43,290 nt of DNA from Nocardiopsis sp. CNT312 (GTDB lineage: Bacteria > Actinomycetota > Actinomycetes > Streptosporangiales > Streptosporangiaceae): the NCBI RefSeq assembly GCF_000515115.1, contig NZ_AZXF01000034.1:1-43290 (forward strand). The letters are read 5' to 3'. The notes under the pieces are model-generated. The model ran no database searches and was not told the origin of the DNA. It saw only the letters and a list, made by a program, of their open reading frames with translations. Shown here piece by piece: positions 21,814 through 30,287 of the stretch (the stretch's first letter is position 1; each line of letters opens with the position of its first letter). The translations under genes were made by a program, and so were the position numbers.

Positions 21814-22031
21814 CAGCGCTTATGCTCCCTCACGGGCTCGGACGGCGCTCGGGTGCCAGAGAGGCCGGCGTCTTCGTCGCCGCTCCCCCTGCTCGTTCCT
21901 CGCTGTGGGGGAGGCTCCTCTCGCGGACACCGGCGGCGTCCTCGCGCTGCTTCCGCGGGGTGCCTGGGGCCAGAGGTGCGGGGCGGCTCCCGAACCGGGA
22001 GGCGGTACGCGTTCCCGGCCGGTGGGCCTGG

Positions 22032-22037
22032 TAGAAC
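22032..22037 (+). promoter_or_regulatory. -10 box of coaBC (possibly leaderless)
   Basis: TAGAAC lies 8 nt before the GTG at 22046 and no ribosome binding site is seen. The last base departs from TANNNT, so support is moderate. The 232 bp between rpoZ and coaBC hold no gene-like ORF. Confidence 0.35.
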
Positions 22038-22045
22038 TCGGTGCT

Positions 22046-23314
22046 GTGAGTGATACACCAAGTGAGTCCGCGCCCCGGGTCGTTCTCGGCGTCGGCGGCG
22101 GCATCGCCGCGTACAAGGCGTGTGAGCTGCTGCGCCGCCTGACCGAGTCCGGGCACCGGGTCCGGGTCGTGCCCACCGGTGACGCGCTGCGCTTCGTTGG
22201 CGAACCCACCTGGGCCGCGCTGTCCGGGCAGCCGGTCGCGACCACCGTCTGGGACGGCGTGCACGAGGTCCCGCACGTGCGCATCGGCCAGAGCGCCGAC
22301 CTCGTGTTCGTCGCCCCGGCCACCGCCAACGTCCTGGCGAAGGCGGCCGCGGGCCTGGCCGACGACCTCCTGACCAACACGCTCCTCACCGCCCGCTGCC
22401 CGGTCGTGTTCGCCCCCGCGATGCACACCGAGATGTGGGAGCACCCCGCCACACGGCAGAACGTGGCCACCCTCCGCTCTCGTGGCGCGATCGTGCTCGA
22501 CCCGGCCGAGGGGCGTCTGACCGGCGTCGACACCGGCAGGGGCCGACTCCCCGAACCCGCGGAGTTGTTCGAGGCCGCCCGTCTCGCCCTGCGGCGGGGT
22601 ACGGCCGCCGCCGACCTGTCCGGGCTGCGCGTGGTCGTCTCCGCGGGCGGCACCCGCGAGGCCATCGACCCGGTCCGCTTCATCGGTAACCACTCCTCGG
22701 GCAGGCAGGGGTACGCGCTCGCTCGGACCGCGGCGGCGCGCGGCGCCGCGGTCACCCTCGTCGCGGCCAACGTCTCCCTGCCGGACCCGGCCGGGGTCCG
22801 GGTCGTCCACGTGGAGTCGGCACGCGACATGGCCCAGGCCGTGGCCGCTGAACGGGCCGGGGCGGACGTCTTGGTCATGGCCGCCGCCGTCGCCGACTTC
22901 CGGCCCGTCACCGCGGTGGGGTCCAAGATCAAGAAGTCCGGCGACGTCCCCGCCGCGATCGAGCTTGCGGAGACCCCCGACATCCTCGCCCGACTGGTCG
23001 CCGACCGGGACCGGGAGGGCCTGGCCCAGACCATCGTCGGCTTCGCGGCCGAGACCGACGACGTCCTCGCCCACGGGAAGGCCAAACTGGCGCGCAAGGG
23101 GTGCGACCTGCTCGTGGTCAACCGGGTCGGCGGCGGGCTCGCCTTCGGCACCGAGGACAACCAGGCGGTGATCCTCGACTCCGGCGGAGGGGCCTTCGAG
23201 GTTCCTCGGGGACCCAAGGACGACCTCGCCGACCGCGTGTGGGACCTCGTCGCCGGCCGCGCGGGCCCGGCCCGGCACGAGGACCGGAACCCGCCCCGGC
23301 CGGAATCATCCTGA
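22046..23314 (+). CDS. coaBC: Bifunctional phosphopantothenoylcysteine decarboxylase / synthetase
   Basis: 422 residues. CoaB joins cysteine to phosphopantothenate and CoaC decarboxylates the product, on the way to coenzyme A. The N-terminal flavoprotein domain (VVLGVGGGIAAYKACELLRRL, then VAPATANVLAKAAAGLADDL and PAMHTEMWEHPATRQNV) is followed by CoaB (VVVSAGGTREAIDPVRFIGN, then AAAVADFRPV, SKIKKSGD and LVVNRVGGG). The PAMH variant instead of PAMN is usual in actinobacteria. Start GTG 22046 is inferred from the close -10 box. Confidence 0.95.
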   Translation: MSDTPSESAPRVVLGVGGGIAAYKACELLRRLTESGHRVRVVPTGDALRFVGEPTWAALSGQPVATTVWDGVHEVPHVRIGQSADLVFVAPATANVLAKAAAGLADDLLTNTLLTARCPVVFAPAMHTEMWEHPATRQNVATLRSRGAIVLDPAEGRLTGVDTGRGRLPEPAELFEAARLALRRGTAAADLSGLRVVVSAGGTREAIDPVRFIGNHSSGRQGYALARTAAARGAAVTLVAANVSLPDPAGVRVVHVESARDMAQAVAAERAGADVLVMAAAVADFRPVTAVGSKIKKSGDVPAAIELAETPDILARLVADRDREGLAQTIVGFAAETDDVLAHGKAKLARKGCDLLVVNRVGGGLAFGTEDNQAVILDSGGGAFEVPRGPKDDLADRVWDLVAGRAGPARHEDRNPPRPESS

Positions 23315-23413
23315 TCGGGGTCTGGATTCCTAGGTCCGAGTACGTCACACTTCCAACTGGAGCCGTGACAGCTTTCGGGCCGGTCGCGGGACTCCCGCCC
23401 CCACCGGTCCCGT

Positions 23414-23419
23414 TACAGT
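23414..23419 (+). promoter_or_regulatory. -10 box of metK
   Basis: TACAGT, followed by a leader of about 105 nt to the GTG at 23531. No good -35 box was found. Confidence 0.4.
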
Positions 23420-23438
23420 GGATCAACAACCCATCAGG

Positions 23439-23520
23439 GTCGGCCGCGCGCCGTGTTCCCCACCAGGGGATCCAGAGCCCGGTGCCGCGCCGACATGTCA
23501 GCCAGCAGCCGCTGCAAGGA
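23439..23520 (+). promoter_or_regulatory. Structured 5' leader of metK
   Basis: GTCGGC(C)GCG (23439-23448) pairs with CGCGCCGAC (23486-23494, one bulge), enclosing a small hairpin TCCCC-ACCA-GGGGA (23457-23470). Downstream CAGC-AGCC-GCTG can form next to the AAGGAG ribosome binding site. It does not match any SAM riboswitch pattern known to the annotator; regulation is speculative. Confidence 0.35.
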
Positions 23521-23530
23521 GTCAGGCAAC

Positions 23531-24724
23531 GTGTCCCGCCGCCTTTTCACCTCCGAGTCGGTCACCGAGGGCCATCCCGACAAGATGGCCGACCAGATCA
23601 GTGACTCGATCCTCGACGCCATGCTCACGAGCGACCCCGCCAGCCGGGTCGCGGTCGAGACGCTGATCACCACCGGTCAAGTCCACATCGCGGGCGAGGT
23701 CACCACTCAGACCTACGTCGACATCCCCGCCATCGTGCGTGAGAAGATCCTCCAGATCGGATACGACTCGTCCGCGAAGGGTTTCGACGGCGACTCCTGC
23801 GGGGTCAACGTCTCCATCGACGCGCAGTCCCCCGACATCGCGCAGGGCGTCGACACCGCCTACGAGGCCCGCGTCGAGAACGAGGAGAACGAACTCGACC
23901 GGCAGGGCGCCGGCGACCAGGGCCTGATGTTCGGCTACGCCAACCGGGAGACGCCGGAGCTGATGCCGCTGCCCATCAAGCTGGCCCACTCGCTCTCCGA
24001 GCGCCTGTCCCAGGTGCGGCGAGGCGGCACCGTGCCCTACCTGCGCCCCGACGGCAAGACCCAGGTCACGGTTGAGTACGAGGGCCAGACCCCGGTCCGC
24101 CTCGACACGGTCGTGGTCTCCAGCCAGCACGCCGCCGACATCAACCTCGACGAGATGCTCGCCCCCGACGTACGCGAGCACGTCATCGAGCCGGTCGTGG
24201 CAGCCTTCGGTCTGGACGCTGAGGACTACCGGCTGCTGGTCAACCCCACCGGCCGCTTCGAGATCGGCGGTCCGATGGGTGACGCCGGCCTCACCGGCCG
24301 CAAGATCATCGTCGACACCTACGGCGGCTACGCCCGCCACGGCGGCGGCGCCTTCTCCGGGAAGGACCCGTCGAAGGTCGACCGCTCCGCCGCCTATGCC
24401 ACCCGCTGGGTCGCCAAGAACATCGTCGCCGCAGAACTCGCCGAGCGCGCCGAGGTCCAGGTGGCCTACGCCATCGGCAAGGCCCACCCGGTCGGCGTGT
24501 TCATCGAGACCTTCGGCACCGAGCAGGTGGCCCCGGAGCTCATCGAGAAGGCTGTCAAGGAGGTCTTCGACCTGCGCCCCGGTGCGATCGTGCGCGACCT
24601 CGACCTGCTGCGCCCGATCTACTCGGCGACGGCCGCCTACGGCCACTTCGGCCGTGAGCTGCCCGACTTCACCTGGGAGAGGACCGACCGCGCCGCCGCG
24701 CTGCGCTCAGCCGTCGGCGTCTGA
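23531..24724 (+). CDS. metK: S-adenosylmethionine synthetase
   Basis: 397 residues. Methionine plus ATP gives SAM. The N-terminal [20 protein letters not shown], the [12 protein letters not shown] loop, [20 protein letters not shown] and [19 protein letters not shown] are intact. GTG 23531 has AAGGAGT about 8 nt upstream. It closes the conserved pyr-mihF-gmk-rpoZ-coaBC-metK block. The usual next gene in many actinobacteria, priA, is absent. Confidence 0.97.
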   Translation: MSRRLFTSESVTEGHPDKMADQISDSILDAMLTSDPASRVAVETLITTGQVHIAGEVTTQTYVDIPAIVREKILQIGYDSSAKGFDGDSCGVNVSIDAQSPDIAQGVDTAYEARVENEENELDRQGAGDQGLMFGYANRETPELMPLPIKLAHSLSERLSQVRRGGTVPYLRPDGKTQVTVEYEGQTPVRLDTVVVSSQHAADINLDEMLAPDVREHVIEPVVAAFGLDAEDYRLLVNPTGRFEIGGPMGDAGLTGRKIIVDTYGGYARHGGGAFSGKDPSKVDRSAAYATRWVAKNIVAAELAERAEVQVAYAIGKAHPVGVFIETFGTEQVAPELIEKAVKEVFDLRPGAIVRDLDLLRPIYSATAAYGHFGRELPDFTWERTDRAAALRSAVGV

Positions 24725-24746
24725 GCCGTACCCGGAACGGACCACG

Positions 24747-24771
24747 GGGGAGGGGCCTTGGGCCCCTCCCC
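24747..24771 (+). terminator. metK terminator
   Basis: GGGGAGGGGCC (24747-24757), a TTG loop and GGCCCCTCCCC (24761-24771) form a perfect 11-bp stem followed by TTCGTCGT, 22 bp after the metK stop. Confidence 0.75.
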
Positions 24772-24802
24772 TTCGTCGTGCGGGCCGCCCGACACTGGAA
24801 AC

Positions 24803-24838
24803 ATCACTCCATGATTCATATCATGTACGCAGAGTGAT
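24803..24838. promoter_or_regulatory. Nested AT-rich palindrome upstream of the DUF11 gene
   Basis: Outer arms ATCACTC (24803-24809) and GAGTGAT (24832-24838) flank inner arms CATGAT (24810-24815) and ATCATG (24820-24825). The low GC and 27-bp distance to the start codon suggest an operator. The regulator is unknown. Confidence 0.45.
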
Positions 24839-24864
24839 TAACCGGGTTGTCGGAGGGGGAGGCC

Positions 24865-25533
24865 ATGGCCGTGCGCACGGCACTGTCCGCCGTGGGTCTG
24901 GCGTTCTTGTCCGCCGTGCTCGCGGCCCCTCCGGACGCGGCCGCGCAGGGGGAGGTCGTTCCCGGCGCCGGGACGCTGCACGTGGTCGTGGCGGCCGACA
25001 CGGCACAGCCGCTGGAGGAGGGTGACCGGGTCGCGTACACGATCCGGATGCGCAACTCCGGCGGCCGGGACCTGCCCGAGGCGCGGGCGGTCCAGTTCCT
25101 GCCGCCGGAGATCGGCTTCGTCTCCGCCTCGTCCGACCCCGCCGTGGAGGGGGACCGTGCGGAGTGGGCCGTTCCGCTCGGCCCGGGGGAGCGGGCCGTC
25201 ATCGAGGTCACGGGCGAGGTCGTCGCCGTCCCCGAGGACGGACGGTCCGCCGCCACGGTCTGTCTGAGGCCCGCACCCGAGGCGGCCCTGGCCGCCTGCT
25301 CCTCCGCCCGGCACACGGTCCGCACACCGTTTCCCCCGGTGTGGGTGGCTGGCGGCGCGGGGGGAGCCGTGCTCGGGGCGGCCGCCGCGGCCCTCCTCCT
25401 CCGGCAGCGCCGCAGCCGGAGGCCGACCCCTGAGGAGCCCGGGGAGAGCGGCCCCGGCGGCTCCGCCGAAGAGCCCCCGGAGCCCGACCCCGAAGCCGGG
25501 GCGGTCGTCTACCACCTGCACACGCGCCGCTAG
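24865..25533 (+). CDS. DUF11-type cell-surface protein, single C-terminal anchor
   Basis: 222 residues. The signal peptide is MAVRTALSAVGLAFLSAVLA with cleavage likely near APPDAAAQ. A DUF11-like beta-sandwich (about 40-145: VAYTIRMRNSGGRDLPEARAVQFLPPEIGFVSAS) follows, then a membrane helix (about 155-175: VWVAGGAGGAVLGAAAAALLL) with a basic stop-transfer (RQRRSRR) and an acidic, proline-rich cytoplasmic tail. ATG 24865 has GGAGGGGGAGG upstream. It is probably exported and membrane-anchored with the domain outside. No sortase motif was seen. Function unknown. Confidence 0.75.
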   Translation: MAVRTALSAVGLAFLSAVLAAPPDAAAQGEVVPGAGTLHVVVAADTAQPLEEGDRVAYTIRMRNSGGRDLPEARAVQFLPPEIGFVSASSDPAVEGDRAEWAVPLGPGERAVIEVTGEVVAVPEDGRSAATVCLRPAPEAALAACSSARHTVRTPFPPVWVAGGAGGAVLGAAAAALLLRQRRSRRPTPEEPGESGPGGSAEEPPEPDPEAGAVVYHLHTRR

Positions 25534-25534
25534 C

Positions 25535-25569
25535 GGCTTCCACGGGACCGGGTCGGAGCCGTGGAAGCC
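25535..25569. terminator. Bidirectional terminator between convergent genes
   Basis: GGCTTCCACGG (25535-25545) and CCGTGGAAGCC (25559-25569) form a perfect 11-bp stem with a 13-nt loop, filling the 51 bp between the DUF11 and DUF349 genes. Confidence 0.7.
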
Positions 25570-25584
25570 ATCGGCGGAGCGCCG

Positions 25585-26817
25585 TCAGCTCAGCTCGCTC
25601 AGCGCCTTCTCCGCCTCGGCCAGCCATGAGCGGCGAGCCGCCAGGGCGTCCTCGTGCTCCTTGATTCGGCGGGCGTCGCCGCGCTCACGGGCCTTCTCCA
25701 GCTTGGCCTCCAGCGAACCGATCGCCGACGAGAGCTGGTCCACTGTCGCTTGGGCGCGGGCCCGGGCCTCGGGGCTGGTCCGCTCCCACTCGGCGTCCTC
25801 GGCGCGGCGCACGTTCTCCTCGATGCGTCGGAAGGAGCCCTCCAACTGGTCACGCACGTCGCGCGGCAGCTCTCCGGCTTCCTCCCAGGCCTCTTGGAAG
25901 TCGCGGAGCCGCGAGCGGGCCCGGCGCGGGTCGGCGATTGCGGGGATCTCCGCCTCGGCCTCGGCCAGGATCCGCTCCTTGGCGTCGGCGTTGACCCGCA
26001 GTTCGGCGTCGCGCTCGGCGAAGACCGCGTTGCGGGCGTCGAAGAACCGGTCCTGGGCCGCCTTGAACCGCGCCCACAGCCGGTCCTCGCTGGCCCGGTC
26101 GGCCCGTCCGCTGCTCTTCCACCGCTGCATCAGGTCGCGGTAGGCACGGGCCGTGGGTCCCCACTCATCGGAGGAGGAGAGCGCCTCGGCCTCGGCGACG
26201 ATGCGCTCCTTCTCAGCCCGCACCTCCTCACGCTGCTGGTCCAGGCCGGCGAAGTAGGCCTTGCGCCGCTTGGAGAAGGAGTTGCGCGCCGCCGACATCC
26301 TCTTCCACAGTGCCTGCTCGGTGGGCCGGTCGGCCCTGGGAGCCTTCTTCCACTCCTCGATGAGCTGGAGCATCCGCTCGCCGCCGGTCTTCCAGTGCGT
26401 CGTCTCGACCGCGACCCGTTCGGCCTCGGCGACGATGCGCTCCTTGGTCTCGCGGGCCTGCCCGCGGGCCTGCTCCTGGGCCTGCTTCTGTTCGACCTTG
26501 CGCTCCTCGGCGCGCCCGGCGAGTGCGTCCAAGCGCCGGGACAGCGCGTCCAGGTCGCCGACGGCGTTGGCCTCCTCGACCTGTGAGCGCAGCTTGGCGA
26601 TGCTGGACATCGCGGTGCCGCCGGACAGGTCCGTGCTGCGGAGCCGCTTCTCCAGCAGCTCCACCTGGGTGACCAGCGCGTCGTACTTCTGGCGGAAGAA
26701 GGCCAGAGCCTCCTCCGGCTCCCCCGCCTGCCACGATCCGACGACCCGCTCGCCTTCGCTCGTGCGCACGTAGACCGTGCCGTCGTCGTCTACGCGGCCC
26801 CAAGGGTCCGTGGTCAC
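25585..26817 (-). CDS. DUF349 coiled-coil protein
   Basis: 410 residues, highly charged and mostly helical. Three to four DUF349 repeats can be seen: W(K)TGGERMLQLIEEWKKAPRADRPTEQALWKRM, DEWGPTARAYRDLMQRWKSSGRADRASEDRLWARF and RRARSRLRDFQEAWEEAGELPR. Each is followed by a linker like KERIVAEAE. The N-terminus (DPWGRVDDDGTVYVRTSEGERVVGSWQAG) is a separate small beta domain typical of actinobacterial members. GTG 26817 has AGGAGG 5 nt upstream. Members often sit near relA and hisS. Function unknown. Confidence 0.9.
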   Translation of the reverse strand: MTTDPWGRVDDDGTVYVRTSEGERVVGSWQAGEPEEALAFFRQKYDALVTQVELLEKRLRSTDLSGGTAMSSIAKLRSQVEEANAVGDLDALSRRLDALAGRAEERKVEQKQAQEQARGQARETKERIVAEAERVAVETTHWKTGGERMLQLIEEWKKAPRADRPTEQALWKRMSAARNSFSKRRKAYFAGLDQQREEVRAEKERIVAEAEALSSSDEWGPTARAYRDLMQRWKSSGRADRASEDRLWARFKAAQDRFFDARNAVFAERDAELRVNADAKERILAEAEAEIPAIADPRRARSRLRDFQEAWEEAGELPRDVRDQLEGSFRRIEENVRRAEDAEWERTSPEARARAQATVDQLSSAIGSLEAKLEKARERGDARRIKEHEDALAARRSWLAEAEKALSELS

Positions 26818-27469
26818 CGTGTCCTCCTGCTGTCATGAACCCGGCCGTGGTCGGGTTCGGGGCGTCGCGGCGCTGTACGCCTGGTGATGGACTACACCGT
26901 ATTCAGTGCGAACCGGTGCGCACGCGCCACGCCGTGGTTCGCGTTCTTCGCAGATCATCGCTTCCGCGGTGGCGTCCCCGTGTACGGGCCGGTCCGTGAC
27001 CCGCTGCGGAAAGGCGCAGGTCGGCGGGCGCGGCGCACACGGAGCCGGTGACCAATATGGCATTACCGCGCGGTTTGGCAAAGAGGCCCGACCAGTGCGG
27101 TGATCGAATGGTGACCAAAGACCCTCTCCCGTAACGGATCCGGCCGCTTTCCGCCCGATCCCGCCTCGGCATCGTGGTCGACTTGACCCGGTCCTCAAGG
27201 GCCGGGCCTGGAGGCAGCGCCCGACCGGCTTCCGGGGGCCCTCGGTGCGGACAGCCCCACGGGGCGGCAGGGACGGGTGGCCCGCGCCCCGCGGTCCACG
27301 CGTTCTCGCCGCGACGGGCCAGGACGCGCGAAGCGCTCCGGTCGGGGTGGGCCACGGCCCCGCGCCCCCGGCACCGTCATCGAGGCGTACATCACCGACC
27401 GGTGCCGCCCCGGCTGAGTCCGACAGCGCGGCCCCGTACTCCAGTGCGGGCCGTTCCTGCGGGAGAGAA
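26818..27469. other. Gene-free gap of about 650 bp
   Basis: No family-like ORF on either strand. In many actinobacteria a peptidyl-prolyl isomerase gene sits here between DUF349 and MBL genes; no remnant was recognised. It holds a GAACCCG/CGGGTTC hairpin (26837-26858) just before the DUF349 start, and two GGTGACCAA copies (27047-27055, 27110-27118) 63 bp apart. Confidence 0.4.
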
Positions 27470-27513
27470 GCGATCCCTCCCGGCTCTGAAGATCCGGGAG
27501 GGGTCGCTAGATT
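27470..27513 (+). promoter_or_regulatory. Long inverted repeat abutting the -10 box of the MBL gene
   Basis: GCGATCCCTCCCGG (27470-27483) and CCGGGAGGGGTCGC (27494-27507) pair over 14 bp with one G-U, loop 10 nt. The -10 box TAGATT (27508-27513) starts at the next base, so the repeat covers the -35 region. It may be an operator, or a terminator placed just before the promoter. Confidence 0.5.
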
Positions 27514-27570
27514 ATGTGGGAACGGCCCCCACGGGTCCGCTCCCCGACCCCGACCACAGGAGACGACCGC

Positions 27571-28251
27571 GTGCTCATCGTCGCCCTTCCCAGCGGCCCC
27601 CTGGCCGCGAACTGCTACGTGCTCGCGCCCGCCGCCGGGGGCGACTGCGTCATCGTCGACCCCGGTCAGGAGGCCGCCGGACAGGTCGACAAGGTGCTGT
27701 CCGAGTACGGTCTCGCCCCTGGGGCCGTCCTGCTCACCCACGGGCACTTCGACCACGTGTGGTCGGCGGCGGAGGTGGCCGACGGGCGGGGCGTGCCGGT
27801 ACACCTGCACGCCGCGGACCGCGGCCTGCTCACCGAGCCCGCCGCGGGCGTCTCCCCGGAGTTCGCGGTGCAGCTCTCCGCACTGCTCGGTCCGGGCCCG
27901 TTCAGCGAGCCGGAGCACCTGGCCGAGGTGTCCGACGGCGATGTCCTCGCCCTCGCCGGTCTGGAGTTCACGGTGGAGCACACCCCCGGCCACACCCCGG
28001 GTTCGGTCGTCTACCACCTGCCCGCCCGCGGCGACCAGCCGCCGGTCCTGCTGGCCGGGGACCTCGTGTTCGCCGGTTCCATCGGCCGCACCGACTTCCC
28101 CGGTGGGGACCCCGACGCGATGGGCGCCAGCCTCGCCTCGGCTGTCCTCGGGCGCGGCGACGACACCCAGATCCTGCCCGGCCACGGCCCCGCGACCACC
28201 GTCGGACGCGAGCGGGCCACCAACCCCTACCTGCGGGACCTCTCCTCCTGA
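27571..28251 (+). CDS. MBL-fold metallo-hydrolase (glyoxalase II-like)
   Basis: 226 residues. The metal-binding LLTHGHFDHVWSA (HxHxDH), VEHTPGHTPGSVVY, LLAGDLVFAGSIGRTDF and ILPGHGPATTVGRER are those of small hydroxyacylglutathione-hydrolase-like proteins. GTG 27571 has AGGAGA 8 nt upstream. In other actinobacteria this gene sits just before hisS; here aspS follows directly. The substrate is unknown, perhaps a mycothiol adduct (inference). Confidence 0.88.
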   Translation: MLIVALPSGPLAANCYVLAPAAGGDCVIVDPGQEAAGQVDKVLSEYGLAPGAVLLTHGHFDHVWSAAEVADGRGVPVHLHAADRGLLTEPAAGVSPEFAVQLSALLGPGPFSEPEHLAEVSDGDVLALAGLEFTVEHTPGHTPGSVVYHLPARGDQPPVLLAGDLVFAGSIGRTDFPGGDPDAMGASLASAVLGRGDDTQILPGHGPATTVGRERATNPYLRDLSS

Positions 28252-28314
28252 ACAGGACGGGCCCGCTGCGGAGCGGACCGGGGGAACCGTGGGGTCCGGC
28301 CGCGGCGTTGGCGG

Positions 28315-28386
28315 TAGGATTCCAGATGTTCGAAGGGCGTGCCGTGCCCCCGGCCGGGCCCGCTTCCGGGGGTGCCCGGCACCCCC
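28315..28386 (+). promoter_or_regulatory. aspS promoter and leader hairpin
   Basis: The -10-like TAGGAT (28315-28320) would give a leader of about 94 nt. It contains the hairpin GGGGGTGC-CCG-GCACCCCC (28368-28386). No T-box signature was found. Confidence 0.4.
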
Positions 28387-28419
28387 GCTCAGCCGTGTAT
28401 TTAGTGGACTTGGTACTCA

Positions 28420-30189
28420 ATGCATCGTTACAGGACTCATACGTGTGGTCAGCTCCGCGAGGAGCACGTCGGGCAGCAGGTGCGCCTCGCGGGCTGGGTG
28501 CACAACCGCCGTGATCTCGGTGGTCTGCTCTTCGTCGACCTGCGCGACCACTACGGCGTGACCCAGCTCATGGCGCGTCCCGAGTCCCCGGTGTTCGAGC
28601 AGCTCAGCCGACTGCCCAAGGAGACGGTGATCCGGGTCACCGGCGAGGTCGCAGCGCGCAGCGGCGACAACGTCAACCCCGGCCTGCCCACCGGTGGGAT
28701 CGAGCTCCAGGCCTCGGAGCTGGAGGTCCTCGGGACCACCGAGGAGCTGCCGCTCACGGTCTTCCCCGAGGACAACACCTCGGAGGAGCGCCGTCTGGCC
28801 TACCGCTTCCTCGACCTGCGCCGCGAGCGCATGCACCGCAACGTCATGCTCCGCTCGCAGGTGGTGGCCTCCATCCGCCAGAGGATGACGGACCTGGGCT
28901 TCAACGAGTTCCAGACGCCCGTTCTCACCAGCTCCAGCCCGGAGGGCGCCCGCGACTTCCTGGTCCCCTCACGGCTGCACCCGGGGCGCTTCTTCGCCCT
29001 GCCCCAGGCGCCGCAGCAGTTCAAGCAGCTCCTGATGGTCTCGGGGTTCGACCGCTACTTCCAGATCGCCCCCTGCTTCCGCGACGAGGACAGCCGCGCC
29101 GACCGCTCGCCCGGTGAGTTCTACCAGCTCGACGTGGAGATGAGCTTCGTTGAGCAGGAGGACGTCTTCGAGGTCATCGAGAAGGTGATGACCGACGTCT
29201 TCCGGGAGTTCTCGCAGGGGTGGGAGATCACCTCCCCCTACCCGCGCATCGCCTACCGCGACGCACTCCAGTGGTACGGCACCGACAAGCCCGACCTGCG
29301 CGTGCCCATGAAGATGGTGGACGTCACCGCGGTCTTCGACAAGACCGACTTCCGTGCCTTCACGGGCAAGAGGGTGCGCGCGCTGGCGGTGCCCGGGGTC
29401 GGCGCCCGGCCCCGCAAGTTCTTCGACGGGATCGGCGACTACGCGGTCGAGCAGGGTGCCAAGGGCCTGGCCTGGCTCAAGGTCGGGGAGAGCGGTGAGC
29501 TCAGCGGCCCCATCGCCAAGTTCGTCACCGAGGTGTCCGACGAACTCCTGGAGGCTCTGGGCGCGGGCCCCGGCCACGGCCTGTTCTTCTGCGCGAGCGA
29601 GGACGAGGCGGAGATCAACCGCATCATGGCCCCCGTGCGGGTCGAGGCGGGGCGCAGGGCGGGCCATTTCGAGGAGAAGGCCTACCGCTTCTGCTGGATC
29701 GTCGACTTCCCGATGTTCGAGATCAACGAGCAGGGGGACGTCGCCTTCAGCCACAACCCGTTCTCCATGCCGCAGGGCGGAATGGAGGCGCTGGAGACGC
29801 AGGACCCGCTGGACATCCTCGCCTGGCAGTACGACATTGTCTGCAACGGCGTCGAACTGTCCTCGGGCGCGATCCGGAACCACTCGCCCGAGATCATGTA
29901 CCGCGCCTTCGACCTGGCCGGATACGACAAGGCTGCGGTGGAGGCCGAATTCGGTGGCATGCTCAGGGCGCTGAAGTTCGGTGCGCCGCCGCACGGCGGT
30001 ATCGCGCCCGGCATCGACCGGATCGTCATGCTCCTGGCCGACGAGCCCAACATCCGCGAGACCATCGCGTTCCCGCTCAACCAGAACGCGCAGGATTTGA
30101 TGATGGGCGCGCCCTCGGAGGTCTCGGACCAGCAGTTGCGCGACGTGCACATCCGCACCGTCCTGCCGCCCGAGGCCCGGAAGAAGTAG
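28420..30189 (+). CDS. aspS: Aspartyl-tRNA synthetase
   Basis: 589 residues. The N-terminal OB-fold anticodon domain ([20 protein letters not shown], then [21 protein letters not shown]) is followed by the class II catalytic core ([20 protein letters not shown], then [20 protein letters not shown] and [13 protein letters not shown]) and the bacterial GAD insertion (about 290-420). Position 33 is Leu (RRDLGG), where non-discriminating enzymes usually have His, so a discriminating enzyme is likely. The sequence resembles streptomycete AspRS. No ribosome binding site is obvious. Confidence 0.96.
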   Translation: MHRYRTHTCGQLREEHVGQQVRLAGWVHNRRDLGGLLFVDLRDHYGVTQLMARPESPVFEQLSRLPKETVIRVTGEVAARSGDNVNPGLPTGGIELQASELEVLGTTEELPLTVFPEDNTSEERRLAYRFLDLRRERMHRNVMLRSQVVASIRQRMTDLGFNEFQTPVLTSSSPEGARDFLVPSRLHPGRFFALPQAPQQFKQLLMVSGFDRYFQIAPCFRDEDSRADRSPGEFYQLDVEMSFVEQEDVFEVIEKVMTDVFREFSQGWEITSPYPRIAYRDALQWYGTDKPDLRVPMKMVDVTAVFDKTDFRAFTGKRVRALAVPGVGARPRKFFDGIGDYAVEQGAKGLAWLKVGESGELSGPIAKFVTEVSDELLEALGAGPGHGLFFCASEDEAEINRIMAPVRVEAGRRAGHFEEKAYRFCWIVDFPMFEINEQGDVAFSHNPFSMPQGGMEALETQDPLDILAWQYDIVCNGVELSSGAIRNHSPEIMYRAFDLAGYDKAAVEAEFGGMLRALKFGAPPHGGIAPGIDRIVMLLADEPNIRETIAFPLNQNAQDLMMGAPSEVSDQQLRDVHIRTVLPPEARKK

Positions 30190-30206
30190 TCGGAACGGCC
30201 CCCGAG

Positions 30207-30276
30207 CCCCGCGCAGGCGGGGATGGACCGTAGACGGGGGCGCGGGCTTCCCACCGGCGGGGCCGCACCCGGTGGG
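30207..30276 (+). terminator. Two hairpins after aspS
   Basis: CCCCGC-GCAG-GCGGGG (30207-30222) and CCCACCGG/CCGGTGGG (30250-30276) follow the aspS stop within 90 bp and before the IS element; the first is the likely terminator. Confidence 0.5.
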
Positions 30277-30287
30277 TGGATTCCAGG

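Noticed and set aside
28420..30189. aspS acquired from alphaproteobacteria ([10 protein letters not shown] start, PGEFYQLD)
   Set aside because: The same features are found in streptomycete AspRS, so the gene is ordinary for this group.
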